Shown: positions 16,351-24,286 of the stretch, in pieces
Position numbering within the stretch: the first letter of the stretch is position 1
Layout: each line of letters begins with the position of its first letter
NCBI RefSeq assembly: GCF_019458805.1
Contig: NZ_JAIBOA010000003.1
Coordinates: 62,001-126,000, forward strand
DNA: 64,000 nucleotides
Direction: 5' to 3'
Source of the DNA: Actinomadura parmotrematis
GTDB lineage: Bacteria; Actinomycetota; Actinomycetes; Streptosporangiales; Streptosporangiaceae
Notes under the pieces: generated by a model
Told to the model about the DNA's origin: nothing
Seen by the model: only the letters and a program-made list of their open reading frames with translations
The model's database searches: none
Position numbers and translations under genes: made by a program

Positions 16351-17682
16351 TCAGCGCAGCGCGACGGGCAGCCGCGCGAGCCCCCGCAGCGCGCTGTTGG
16401 TGTTCCAGACCGGCGCCCCCGTGACCTCGATGCGCTCGGTGCCCGCGACCAGCTCCCGCAGCACCGCCTGCCCCTCGGCGCGCGCGAGGTGCGCGCCGAG
16501 GCAGAGGTGGATGCCCGAGCCGAACGCCACGTGCCCCGAGGCGTCGCGCTCGACGTCGAAGGCGTCGGGCGCGTCGAACCGCCGCGGGTCGCGGTTGGCG
16601 GCGGCGAACAGCAGCAGCACCCGCGACCCGGCCGGGATCGTGGCGTCCCCGACGGTGTGGTCCTGGACGGCGGTCCGGTAGAAGCCCTGGATGGGGGAGC
16701 TGTAGCGGAGCTGCTCCTCGATCGCGGCGGGGACGAGCTCGGGCCGCCGCCGCAGCAGCGCGTACTGCTCGGGGTGCCGCGCCAGCGTGAGCAGCATCGT
16801 GGACAGCAGGTTCGTCGTCGTCTCGTTGCCCGCGACGAGCAGCAGCGTGGTGAACCAGAACAGGTCCTCGCCGCTCAGCCGGTCCTCGCCGGGCGCGGCG
16901 AGGATGCGGCCGAGGATCCCGTCGCCGCGGGTCAGCGCGCCGGACCGGATCTGCCGGTCCAGGTAGCCGCTCAGCTTCAGCAGCGACCGGGTGGTGCGGG
17001 TGAACTGGACCGGCAGCCGCGGCCCGAACTCCAGCTCGAACCCCTCGACGATGGCGTCCGACCAGGTCCGGAACATCGCCTGGTGCTCGGCCGGGACGCC
17101 GAGGATGTGCGCGATCATCCGCACCGGCATCGGCACCGCCAGCCGCGCCACCGCGTCCGCGCCGGGCGCGCCGCGCAGGCCGCCGACGAGCTCGGCGGAG
17201 AGCCGCTCCATCGTCGGGTTCCAGCCCTGCAGCGCGGGGCGGGTGAAGGCGGGCAGCGCGGTGCGGCGGAGCCGGGTGTGGTCGGGCCGGTCCATGGTGA
17301 TCATCATGGGCAGCGCGACCCGGAACCGGGTGATGCCCTGCGCCGACGACAGGGCGGCGTCGGCGCGGGCGGCCTCGCGCACCGCTTCGTGGTGGCTGAT
17401 CACGTACAGGTCGCGGCGCCGGTTGTAGGCGACCGGGCCGTCGGCGAGGAGCCGCCGGTACGCCGGGTACGGGTCGGCGATCACGGCCGGATCGAGCGGG
17501 TCGTAGGCGGTCTCGGCGATCCCGCGCGGCAGCGCGCCCGACCGCCGGCGGCGCCGGGCCGCGGCCGCCGCGCGGCCGTTGACCACGGCCATCTCGGTGG
17601 CGCTGACCATGATGGTCCGCATCTTGTCGGTCCGGGTGACGGGCACGCCCACCCGGATCTCCGGACGGCTCAGCAGGCGCAT
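16351..17682 (-). CDS. Cytochrome P450
   Basis: 443 residues. Bacterial class I P450: 'MDRPDHTRLRR' (about 130-140, C-helix), I-helix oxygen-binding 'LLVAGNETTTN' (281-291), ExxR 'EQLR' (323-326) and the haem loop 'FGSGIHLCLGAHLAR' with Cys394. The substrate cannot be told from the sequence. No ferredoxin or reductase gene is adjacent. The ATG at 17682 is favoured by GAGGAGG; it gives about 50 residues before the P450 fold, with a basic stretch (ARRRRRS), and an internal Met at 21 or 25 is possible. Divergent MerR-family gene upstream, with palindromes in the gap. Confidence 0.93.
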   Translation of the reverse strand: MRLLSRPEIRVGVPVTRTDKMRTIMVSATEMAVVNGRAAAAARRRRRSGALPRGIAETAYDPLDPAVIADPYPAYRRLLADGPVAYNRRRDLYVISHHEAVREAARADAALSSAQGITRFRVALPMMITMDRPDHTRLRRTALPAFTRPALQGWNPTMERLSAELVGGLRGAPGADAVARLAVPMPVRMIAHILGVPAEHQAMFRTWSDAIVEGFELEFGPRLPVQFTRTTRSLLKLSGYLDRQIRSGALTRGDGILGRILAAPGEDRLSGEDLFWFTTLLLVAGNETTTNLLSTMLLTLARHPEQYALLRRRPELVPAAIEEQLRYSSPIQGFYRTAVQDHTVGDATIPAGSRVLLLFAAANRDPRRFDAPDAFDVERDASGHVAFGSGIHLCLGAHLARAEGQAVLRELVAGTERIEVTGAPVWNTNSALRGLARLPVALR

Positions 17683-17700
17683 GGCGACCTCCTCGCGGCA

Positions 17701-17738
17701 ACGTTCCGGAAAGGAACGTAACAGAAATTTCCGTAACA
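17701..17738. promoter_or_regulatory. Operators between P450 and MerR genes
   Basis: ACGTTCC (17701-17707) and GGAACGT (17713-17719) form an inverted repeat with a 5-bp spacer. It is followed by GTAACA at 17718 and again at 17733, flanking the palindrome GAAATTTC (17724-17731). This AT-rich island in the 91-bp divergent gap is the obvious place for the MerR-type protein and both promoters. Confidence 0.6.
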
Positions 17739-17773
17739 GAGGAGGCCGCAGTCCGGGACGGTAGTTTGGGGCG

Positions 17774-18508
17774 ATGGACGACGAGGAGCTGACCGTCGAG
17801 CAGCTCGCCCAGCGGACCGGCATGTCCGTCCGCAACCTGCGCGAGTGGCAGTCGCTCGGCCTGCTGCCGCCGCCGGAGCGGCGCGGCCGGTCCGGGGTGT
17901 ACGGCACCGGGCACATCGCCCGCGTCCTGCGGATCAAGCAGCTCAAGGCCGACGGCTTCCGGCTCGACCTCATCCGCCGCATCCTCCAGGACGCCGGCGG
18001 CGAGCCCGGCGGCACCGTCCGCCGCGCCGCGACGACGCTGCTGGAGCCGTTCACCGTCGAGGAACCGCTCGTCCTCGGCGCGGACGAGCTCGCCGCCCGG
18101 CTCCGCGGCGGGCCCGCGCTGATCGACGGCCTCGCCGCCGCCGGCCTCGTGCGGCGCGCGGACGGCGGCGACGTCCTCGTCCGCAGCCCCCGCCTGCTCG
18201 CCACCCTGGAGCGGCTCGCCGCCGAGGGCCTGGACCTCGCCGGGGCGCTGGCCCCGCTCACCGAGATCGCCCGGCACAACGAGGCCATCGCCGCGAACCT
18301 CGTCGGCGTCTACCGCGAGCAGGTGTGGGAGCCGTTCCTGGCGTCCGGGATGCCCGCGCAGGGCTGGCCCGCCCTCATCGCCACCACCGAGCACCTGCGC
18401 CCGCTGCTCTACGACGTCGTCCTCGGCACGCTGCGGCTCGCCCTGGACTCGGTCACCCACCAGGCCCTGATGGAGAACGCCGGACGCGTCCCGCCCCACC
18501 TGCGCTGA
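17774..18508 (+). CDS. MerR-family transcriptional regulator
   Basis: 244 residues. N-terminal winged HTH 'TVEQLAQRTGMSVRNLREWQSLGLLPPPER' followed by 'VYGTGHIARVLRIKQLKADGFRLDLIRRIL'. The roughly 165-residue C-terminal domain is helical, has no Cys cluster and is longer than metal-sensing MerR proteins, so a small organic ligand is more likely. Divergent from the P450 gene and the likely regulator of it. Its last 56 bp overlap the end of the next, antisense-oriented gene. Confidence 0.85.
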   Translation: MDDEELTVEQLAQRTGMSVRNLREWQSLGLLPPPERRGRSGVYGTGHIARVLRIKQLKADGFRLDLIRRILQDAGGEPGGTVRRAATTLLEPFTVEEPLVLGADELAARLRGGPALIDGLAAAGLVRRADGGDVLVRSPRLLATLERLAAEGLDLAGALAPLTEIARHNEAIAANLVGVYREQVWEPFLASGMPAQGWPALIATTEHLRPLLYDVVLGTLRLALDSVTHQALMENAGRVPPHLR

Positions 18509-19325
18509 CCGCCGGCCGCCAGACCGCCATCACCGCCAGCAGCGTCCCGGCGGGCAGCGCGAAGGCCAGTGCGGAGAGCGGCAGGACGGCGGCGACGTCC
18601 AGCGCGCGGCCGCCGAGCATTCCCGCGACGCCGAGGTTGTCGCCCTGCCCGCCCGCCGCGAGCGGCACGGCGGCGACGGCGGCGCCGACCGCGGCGAGCG
18701 CCGCCGGGACGGCGACCGCCCGCCGCCGCGCCAGGAACGCGACCGCCGCCCCCGCCGCGCCGAGCACCGGCAGCGCCATCACCCCGAACCAGCGCGCCGG
18801 CTCCGGCCTCAGCTCGACGTCCAGGACGGGCGGCGGCGCGCCCGCGCGCACCCGCCACGCCCGCGCGCCGGCCGGCCGCGCGCCCGGCGACGTCCGGACG
18901 GACGCCGGCACCGAGGGCAGCCCCAGCCGCACCACCGCCTCGCCGAAGCCGAGCGCGGCGAGGCGCCGCCAGGCGGGACCGGTGTCGATCCGCAGCGCCA
19001 CCGCCGCGCCGGGACGGTAGGCGCGCGCCACCTCGGCCCGCCCGTACGGCAGGCCGCGGCCGTCGCCGGTGCGCAGGCCGATCCGCGCCGCGCCGGGGAA
19101 GGTCTCCCGGGCGATCCGGCCCGCCAGCTCCCGCACCTCGGCGTCCGACCTCAGCCGCCCGGCGGCGTAGAGGTCGACGCGGGCGCCGCCGCCGGCCAGC
19201 ACCGCGATCTCCACGCGGGCGCCGGACCCCGGCCGCTCCCGCGGCGCCGCCCCGCAGGACACCGCCGCACCGAGCACCAGGAGCAGCAGGCCGCACACGA
19301 CGAGGCGCCGGACGCGCACGACCAC
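18453..19325 (-). CDS. Hypothetical lipoprotein/multi-pass membrane protein
   Basis: 290 residues. N-terminal signal sequence with lipobox-like 'LGAAVSCG' (Cys near 24). An extracytoplasmic domain of about 150 residues follows, with a helix-rich 'DAEVRELAGRIARETFPGAA' segment, then three membrane helices (about 178-198, 203-222 and 240-262). The hydrophobic pattern holds only in this frame, which supports it over the overlapping frames. No family recognised. GTG 19325 or the GTG two codons later (19319) fits GGGAGG better. Its 3' end overlaps the merR gene by 56 bp. Confidence 0.65.
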   Translation of the reverse strand: MVVRVRRLVVCGLLLLVLGAAVSCGAAPRERPGSGARVEIAVLAGGGARVDLYAAGRLRSDAEVRELAGRIARETFPGAARIGLRTGDGRGLPYGRAEVARAYRPGAAVALRIDTGPAWRRLAALGFGEAVVRLGLPSVPASVRTSPGARPAGARAWRVRAGAPPPVLDVELRPEPARWFGVMALPVLGAAGAAVAFLARRRAVAVPAALAAVGAAVAAVPLAAGGQGDNLGVAGMLGGRALDVAAVLPLSALAFALPAGTLLAVMAVWRPAVSAGGAGRVRRSPSGPGG

Positions 19326-19407
19326 CTCCCACCCCCGCCACCGAGATCTCCAGCATCGGTGCGACGGGTCGCGGCCCCGTCTCGTTCCGGTCGCGATGGG
19401 ATCCGCG

Positions 19408-19905
19408 TCAGGCGGCGGTCTCGAACAGGATCTCCAGGCCGTCCTCCTCGTCCCACTGCTCGCCGACCCGCACGAAGCCGGCGCCGGCGATGGTGGCGAG
19501 GGACGCGGCGTTGCCGGGGGAGATCTCGGCGCGCACGATCCGCACCGCCGGCTCCGTCCGGGCCCGCTCCAGCAGGGCCGCGAGCATCGCGCGGGCGTGG
19601 CCGCGCCGCCGGTGCGCCGGGTCGACCGCGTAGGAGATCGACACCCGCCCGTCGCCGTCGGGCGGCAGGTGGAACCCGGCGTGCCCGACGACCGCGCCGT
19701 CCACGACGGCCGGGCGGGCGATCCAGTCCAGCGTGCCGGGGTCCGCGGCGATCTGGACGAGCCGCCGCTCCCAGAGGGCGCGCGCCTCGCCGGTGACGAA
19801 GTAGTCCGTCAGCGGAAGCCCCGACAGCGTCCGGGCGGCCTCCAAGTCCCCGGCGGCGAGCGCCTCCACCACGGGAACGGCCACCGGAACAAGCACAAGC
19901 GTCAT
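19408..19905 (-). CDS. GNAT-family N-acetyltransferase
   Basis: 165 residues. Core motif 'ISYAVDPAHRRRGHARAMLAALLE' carries the acetyl-CoA loop RRRGHA, followed by 'VRAEISPGNAASLATIAGAGFVRVGEQWDEEDG', the usual motif B and C-terminal strand of RimJ/RimL-like enzymes. The acceptor is unknown. ATG 19905. Palindrome B begins 40 bp upstream, much as palindrome A lies upstream of the GNAT gene at 9655-10263. Confidence 0.86.
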   Translation of the reverse strand: MTLVLVPVAVPVVEALAAGDLEAARTLSGLPLTDYFVTGEARALWERRLVQIAADPGTLDWIARPAVVDGAVVGHAGFHLPPDGDGRVSISYAVDPAHRRRGHARAMLAALLERARTEPAVRIVRAEISPGNAASLATIAGAGFVRVGEQWDEEDGLEILFETAA

Positions 19906-19944
19906 GCCCGGACCCTAACCACCGCCCGTCCCGGCCCACCGCCC

Positions 19945-20048
19945 ATGACCACCCGCCCACCCGACGTCGACGTGCGGCGTGTTGCCTTCCTGGAACGTTC
20001 CAGGAAGGCAACACGCCGCACGTCAACGAGTGGCGACCGGGTGGTCAT
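19945..20048. repeat. Two-tier palindromic element, copy B
   Basis: Outer inverted repeat of 11 bp (ATGACCACCCG 19945-19955 with CGGGTGGTCAT 20038-20048) around a perfect 56-bp uninterrupted palindrome (19969-20024, centre AACGTT). The steps between tiers are 13 bp on both sides. The inner arm contains TGCGGCGTGTTGC as in copy A, but its central 30 bp are different. Situated between the divergent GNAT and FMN-reductase genes. Confidence 0.9.
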
Positions 20049-20149
20049 CGCGGTTCGCCGACCGGTCACGTGACGGATCCGGCGGGCCTTGCGCCCTTCC
20101 TAGCGTTCTTGGTGCCGCACCAACGCGGCGCCGCGAGGAGGGGAACCCC

Positions 20150-20728
20150 ATGCAGGAAGCACGTACGGACGGCCCGCTGAAGCTCGCCGTCATCGTCGGC
20201 AGCGCCCGCGCGGGCCGGTTCGGGCCCACGGTCGCCGACTGGTTCGTCGCCCAGGCCCGGACCCGCGCCGACATGGACGTCCGCGTGGTCGACGTCGCCG
20301 ACACCGTCCTCCCCCATTCCCTGGGCGCGCCGACCGCGCCCGCGCACGAGGACGCCGTCCGCGACGCCACCGCCGCGCTGGGGGAGGCCGACGCCTTCGC
20401 CGTCATCACCCCCGAGTACAACCACAGCTACCCCGGGGCGCTGAAGAACCTCATCGACTCCCACTTCACGCAGTGGCAGGCCAAGCCCGTCGGGTTCGTC
20501 TCCTACGGCGGGATGTCGGGCGGCCTGCGCGCGGTCGAGCACCTGCGGGCGGTGTTCGCCGAGCTGCACGCGACGACCGTCCGCGACACCGTCAGCCTGC
20601 ACGACCCGTGGGAGTGGGCCGAGCAGGACGCGGGCCGCGACGCCGCCGCCAAGGCCGTGCTCGACCAGCTCGCCTGGTGGGGGACCGCCCTGCGCGCCGC
20701 CCGCCTCGCCCGGCCGTACGGGGCATGA
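20150..20728 (+). CDS. NADPH-dependent FMN reductase-family flavoprotein
   Basis: 192 residues, flavodoxin-like fold. 'LAVIVGSARAGRFGPTVADWF' is the phosphate-binding loop, and 'AFAVITPEYNHSYPGALKNLIDS' is the SsuE/ChrR/YwqN signature (PEYN-x-SxPGxLKN). It reduces FMN or quinones with NAD(P)H. The ATG follows GAGGAGGGGA. It overlaps the next gene by ATGA, so the two are co-translated, which suggests a quinone/redox-active drug detoxification pair. A TTGGTG-CCG-CACCAA palindrome (20109-20123) in the leader may be a repressor site. Confidence 0.88.
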   Translation: MQEARTDGPLKLAVIVGSARAGRFGPTVADWFVAQARTRADMDVRVVDVADTVLPHSLGAPTAPAHEDAVRDATAALGEADAFAVITPEYNHSYPGALKNLIDSHFTQWQAKPVGFVSYGGMSGGLRAVEHLRAVFAELHATTVRDTVSLHDPWEWAEQDAGRDAAAKAVLDQLAWWGTALRAARLARPYGA

Positions 20729-22167
20729 CGGTGGTGACGGCGACCGCGCCCGCCGGCCGGGCGCTCCCGAAGGACACGACCGTCGCGCTGGTCCTGGTCC
20801 TCGGGTCGATCATGGTGTCGCTCGACATGACCGTGGTGAACGTCGCGCTGAACGGCCTGTCCCGCGAGTTCGACACCTCCCTCACCGCGATCGGCTGGAC
20901 GGTCACCGGGTACACGCTGGCGCTCGCCGCCGTCGTCCCGGCGAGCGCCTGGGCGGCCGGCCGGTTCGGCGCCAAGCGCCTCTACCTCGCCGCGATCGCG
21001 CTGTTCACCGCCGGCTCGGTGCTCGCCGGGCTGGCCTGGGACGTCCCGTCGCTGGTCCTCTTCCGGGCCGTGCAGGGCCTCGGCGGCGGCCTCGTCATGC
21101 CGACCGGCATGACGATCCTGGTGCGCGCGGCGGGCCCGGACCGGCTCGGCCGCCTCATGGGCACGCTCGGCCTCGCCATCCTCGTCGGGCCGCTCGCCGG
21201 CCCGGCGCTCGGCGGCCGGCTGCTCGACGCCGTCTCGTGGCGGGCGCTGTTCCTGATCAACCTGCCGATCGGCCTCGCTGTCCTGCTGATCGGCGGCCGG
21301 ATCCTGCCCGCCGACGGCCCCGCCGAGCGGCGCCCCCTCGACCGGGGCGGCCTGCTCCTGCTGCCGCCCGGCCTCGTCCTGCTCGTCTACGGCGTGACGA
21401 CGGGCGGCGAGCGCGGCGGCTTCACCGCGCCCGGCGCCCTCGTCCCGCTGCTCGCCGGCGCCGTGCTGGTCGCGGCGTTCGCGGTGCGCCGCGTCCCGCA
21501 CCCGCTGATCGACGTCCGGCTGTTCCGCGAGCGCGGGTTCGCGGCGGCGGCGGCCACCCTCGCCCTGTTCTCGGCGGGCTACTTCGGCACGATGCTGTTC
21601 GCGCCGCTCTACCTGCAGCTCGTGCGGGGCGAGAGCGCCACCGTGGCGGGCCTCGTCGGCATCCCGGCGGCGCTCGCGTCGGGGACGGCGATGCAGGTCG
21701 CGGGCCGCGTCGCCGACAAGGTGCCGCCCGGCCGCCTCGTCCCGGCCGCCGTCGCGACCGCCCTCGCCGGGTACGCGCTGTTCACCGTGCAGCTCACCGC
21801 GGACGCCTCCTACTGGGGGCTGTGGGCCGCGATGCTGCTGATGGGCGCGGGCGGCGGCGCGACGATGATGCCCGCCATGACGGCCGCCGCGCGCGCCGTC
21901 CCCCGCGAGCAGGCGGCGGCCGCGAGCACCGCCGTCAACCTCCTCAACACCACGATGAACGCGGTGGGGACGGCGGTCGCCTCGGTCGTGCTGACGGCGC
22001 TGCTGCCCGTCGCGGGCGGCCTCCAGGGCCTGCACCGGCTGCCGCCCGGGGCGCGGGACGCGATCGCGCCGGACCTCGCGGCCGCGTTCCGGCACTCCTA
22101 CGTCCTGGCGCTCGTGCTGATGGCGCTCGCCCTCGTCCCCGCCCTGCTGCTGCCCCGCCGCACGTGA
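20725..22167 (+). CDS. MFS drug exporter, DHA2 (14-helix) type
   Basis: 480 residues. 'SLDMTVVNVALNGLSREFDTS' is the DHA2 motif D1, and 'WTVTGYTLALAAVVPASAWAAGRFGAKRLYL' holds motif A. Fourteen hydrophobic segments can be counted. It is likely a proton-coupled exporter of amphipathic drugs or an endogenous metabolite. Start overlaps the reductase stop (ATGA). Ends 22 bp before the Rrf2 operator, which also serves as the boundary to the next unit. Confidence 0.9.
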   Translation: MTVVTATAPAGRALPKDTTVALVLVLGSIMVSLDMTVVNVALNGLSREFDTSLTAIGWTVTGYTLALAAVVPASAWAAGRFGAKRLYLAAIALFTAGSVLAGLAWDVPSLVLFRAVQGLGGGLVMPTGMTILVRAAGPDRLGRLMGTLGLAILVGPLAGPALGGRLLDAVSWRALFLINLPIGLAVLLIGGRILPADGPAERRPLDRGGLLLLPPGLVLLVYGVTTGGERGGFTAPGALVPLLAGAVLVAAFAVRRVPHPLIDVRLFRERGFAAAAATLALFSAGYFGTMLFAPLYLQLVRGESATVAGLVGIPAALASGTAMQVAGRVADKVPPGRLVPAAVATALAGYALFTVQLTADASYWGLWAAMLLMGAGGGATMMPAMTAAARAVPREQAAAASTAVNLLNTTMNAVGTAVASVVLTALLPVAGGLQGLHRLPPGARDAIAPDLAAAFRHSYVLALVLMALALVPALLLPRRT

Positions 22168-22189
22168 GCGGCGCCCCGCCGTTGCGCCG

Positions 22190-22220
22190 CATATCCTGGA
22201 CGTGTAATGTCCAGGATATG
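22190..22220. promoter_or_regulatory. Rrf2 operator, autoregulatory copy
   Basis: Perfect 12-bp inverted repeat CATATCCTGGAC - 7 bp - GTCCAGGATATG. The right arm ends four bases before the probable rrf2 ATG (22224) and contains the AGGA used as its ribosome-binding site, so a bound repressor would block both promoter and leader. A related site lies at 22726-22748. Confidence 0.8.
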
Positions 22221-22223
22221 CGG

Positions 22224-22703
22224 ATGAGCGAGGGCGTGGAATGGGCGCTGCACACCTGCCTCAACCTCTCCTGGGCGCCGCCCGGCGAGGCGGTGACGGC
22301 GGGCCGGCTCGCGGCCTTCTACGACCTGCCCGCCGCCTACCTGAACAAGCAGCTCCAGGCGCTCGCGCGGGCGGGCGTCCTCACCTCCGCCTCGGGTCCG
22401 CGCGGCGGCTTCCGGCTGGCCCGCGAGCCCGGGCGGATCACCCTGATGGACATCGTCGCCGCCATCGAGGGCGGCGAGGACGCCTTCCGCTGCGAGCAGC
22501 TCGCCGGCAAGGGCCCCGGCGGCCGCGACGACGTCGACTACCGCGCGACCTGCTTCATCTCCCGCGAGATGCGGCAGGCCGAGCTCGCCTGGCGCCGCCA
22601 CCTGGCGTCCCGCACGCTCGCCGACATCAGGGCGGCGGTCGAGCGGAGCTTCCCCGAGACCCCCGAGAGCACCCGGAACGGCTTCGCCAACGCGCGGGCC
22701 TGA
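22224..22703 (+). CDS. Rrf2-family transcriptional regulator
   Basis: 159 residues from ATG 22224 (ATG 22218 is possible but inside the operator and has no ribosome-binding site). Winged HTH 'SEGVEWALHTCLNLSW...TAGRLAAFYDLPAAYLNKQLQALARAGVLTS', then 'GPRGGFRLAREPGRITLMDIVAAIEG', the family wing and dimer helix. Two Cys lie in the C-terminal part ('AFRCEQLAG' and 'RATCFIS'), about 26 residues apart rather than in the tight CX2-8C cluster of IscR/NsrR, so Fe-S binding is doubtful; a thiol-redox switch fits the target gene better. Operators precede it and the next gene. Confidence 0.88.
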   Translation: MSEGVEWALHTCLNLSWAPPGEAVTAGRLAAFYDLPAAYLNKQLQALARAGVLTSASGPRGGFRLAREPGRITLMDIVAAIEGGEDAFRCEQLAGKGPGGRDDVDYRATCFISREMRQAELAWRRHLASRTLADIRAAVERSFPETPESTRNGFANARA

Positions 22704-22725
22704 CGGGGCCCTCCCCACGACCCGA

Positions 22726-22748
22726 TTCTGGACGTCCGAACTCCAGAA
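22726..22748. promoter_or_regulatory. Rrf2 operator in front of the AhpD-like gene
   Basis: TTCTGGA (22726-22732), 9 bp, TCCAGAA (22742-22748). It has the same TYCTGGA-N9-TCCAGRA layout as the autoregulatory site at 22190-22220, and sits 20 bp ahead of the next gene's start. Confidence 0.7.
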
Positions 22749-22767
22749 CGACCGGAAAGGCACCGCC

Positions 22768-23220
22768 GTGCAGGCACGCATGACCAGCTTCCCCACCCAC
22801 GCCGCCGACGCCTACAAGGGCCTGCTCGCCGTCGAGAAGTACCTCGCCGCGAGCCCCGTCCCGGACGCGACCCTGGAGCTGGTCCGGCTCCGCGTCAGCC
22901 AGATCAACGGCTGCGGCTTCTGCGTCGACATGCACGCCCGCGCCGCCAAGGAGGCCGGCGAGACCGACGAGCGCCTCTGGTCGGTCGCGGCCTGGCGCGA
23001 GGCGCCGTACTACACCGACGAGGAGCGCGCCGCCCTGGCGCTCGCCGAGGCCGCCACCCGCATCGCCGACGACCCCGGCGGCGTCCCCGACGAGGTGTGG
23101 GACGCCGCCGCCGACCACTACGGCGAGGCCGAGCTCGCCGCGCTGATCGCCGCCATCGCCGCCATCAACGCCTGGAACCGCATCAGCGTCACCCAGCGCA
23201 CCCCCGCCGGCTCCCGCTGA
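22768..23220 (+). CDS. AhpD-like carboxymuconolactone decarboxylase-family protein
   Basis: 150 residues. All-helical CMD fold with the redox motif 'INGCGFCVDMHARAAKEAG' (CGFC plus the downstream His), which marks the peroxidase/alkylhydroperoxidase AhpD type rather than the decarboxylase. GTG start after GGAAAGG. It has its own Rrf2-type operator, so it forms a two-gene redox regulon with the upstream regulator. The physiological electron donor is unknown. Bidirectional terminator 18 bp after the stop. Confidence 0.88.
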   Translation: MQARMTSFPTHAADAYKGLLAVEKYLAASPVPDATLELVRLRVSQINGCGFCVDMHARAAKEAGETDERLWSVAAWREAPYYTDEERAALALAEAATRIADDPGGVPDEVWDAAADHYGEAELAALIAAIAAINAWNRISVTQRTPAGSR

Positions 23221-23237
23221 CGCCCGCGGAACGGAAA

Positions 23238-23265
23238 GAGCCCCGGCGCTACCGCGCAGGGGCTC
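23238..23265. terminator. Hairpin between AhpD-like gene and tRNA-Leu
   Basis: GAGCCCC (23238-23244) pairs with GGGGCTC (23259-23265); inside the loop GCG pairs with CGC. GTTTCG follows on + and TTTCCG on -, so it can end both the AhpD-like transcript and the convergent tRNA-Leu transcript. Confidence 0.65.
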
Positions 23266-23308
23266 GTTTCGTCACTGTGAGAAGGCGGCTCGCGTCGCTA
23301 CTCTGGAG

Positions 23309-23391
23309 TGGGCGAGGAGGGATTTGAACCCTCACGTCCTTTCGGACACACGGACCTGAACCGTGCGCGTCTGCCGTTCCGCCACCCGCCC
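23309..23391 (-). tRNA. tRNA-Leu(CAG)
   Basis: 83 nt, class II. Acceptor GGGCGGG pairs with CTCGCCC (one G-U), discriminator A. Anticodon stem CACGG/CCGTG with loop TTCAGGT gives anticodon CAG for CUG codons, the dominant Leu codon here. Long variable arm GTGTCCGAAAGGACGT, T-loop TTCAAAT. CCA is not encoded. Confidence 0.95.
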
Positions 23392-23519
23392 GGGTGGTGC
23401 CCCCGTTTCCGGGTGCAGGGAAGAGATTAGCACGGTCGCGCGGGTGGTTAGGTATCCAGATACTTCGAGCGAACCATCGCACCGATACGATCGTCTATCA
23501 CTGGGGAAGGGAGGTGCCC

Positions 23520-24275
23520 GTGGGCGTCATTCAGCGCTTCGAGCGAAGGCTCGAGGGCATGGTCGAAGGGGCCTTCGCCCGGGCCTTCAAGTCCGAGCTC
23601 CAGCCGGTCGAGGTGGCCAGTGCTGTGCAGCGCGAGATGGACGACCGGGCCGCCATCGTGGCGCCGGGCCGCACGCTGGTGCCGAACGACTTCGTCGTCG
23701 AGATCTCGCAGACCGACGGGCAGCGGCTGCAGGTGTACGCCGACAGCCTGAGCCAGGAGCTGGCGAACCTGGCCCGCGAGTACGCGAAGGAGCAGGGGTA
23801 CTCCTTCGTCGGCCCCGTCCGGGTGCGGTTCGAGAACGCCGGCGACCTCGCCACGGGCATGTTCCGCATCAGGTCCGGGGTGATCCGCGGCTCCACCGTG
23901 GAGGGCGGCGAGATCCGCCGGCCGGTGAGCGACGTGCCGCAGGGCGGCCGGGGCGGCGCCTTCGGCGGCCATCCGCGGCTGCTGGTCACCACCGCCGTCG
24001 AGGGCGCCGACGCCACCCAGCGCACCTACGACATCACCACGCCGGTGACGCTGCTCGGCCGCGGCACCGACTGCGATCTCCGGCTTGTCGATCCGGGCGT
24101 GTCACGGCACCATGCCGAGATACGCGTAGAAGGTCCCGAAATCGTTCTTGTGGATCTAGGGTCGACCAACGGCTCCTTCGTGAACGGACAGCCGATCCGG
24201 CGGGTGACGCTCGTCGACGGTTCCCGCGTCACGATGGGCCGGACAACCCTGGTCTTCCGCCGCGATAGGGAGTAG
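23520..24275 (+). CDS. fhaA: FHA-domain protein FhaA (DUF3662-FHA)
   Basis: 251 residues. The N-terminal DUF3662 domain ('GVIQRFERRLEGMVEGAFARAFKSELQPVEVA') reaches to about residue 120, and the C-terminal FHA domain occupies about 160-245, with GRG, 'SRHHAEI' and 'DLGSTNGSFVNG', the phosphothreonine-binding residues. In Mycobacterium FhaA binds phosphorylated MviN and PknB and restrains wall synthesis. GTG 23520 with GGGAGG gives the exact family start; the open frame runs on upstream to 23394. First gene of the seven-gene kinase/wall operon. Confidence 0.95.
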   Translation: MGVIQRFERRLEGMVEGAFARAFKSELQPVEVASAVQREMDDRAAIVAPGRTLVPNDFVVEISQTDGQRLQVYADSLSQELANLAREYAKEQGYSFVGPVRVRFENAGDLATGMFRIRSGVIRGSTVEGGEIRRPVSDVPQGGRGGAFGGHPRLLVTTAVEGADATQRTYDITTPVTLLGRGTDCDLRLVDPGVSRHHAEIRVEGPEIVLVDLGSTNGSFVNGQPIRRVTLVDGSRVTMGRTTLVFRRDRE

Positions 24276-24286
24276 CCCCCACTCCG

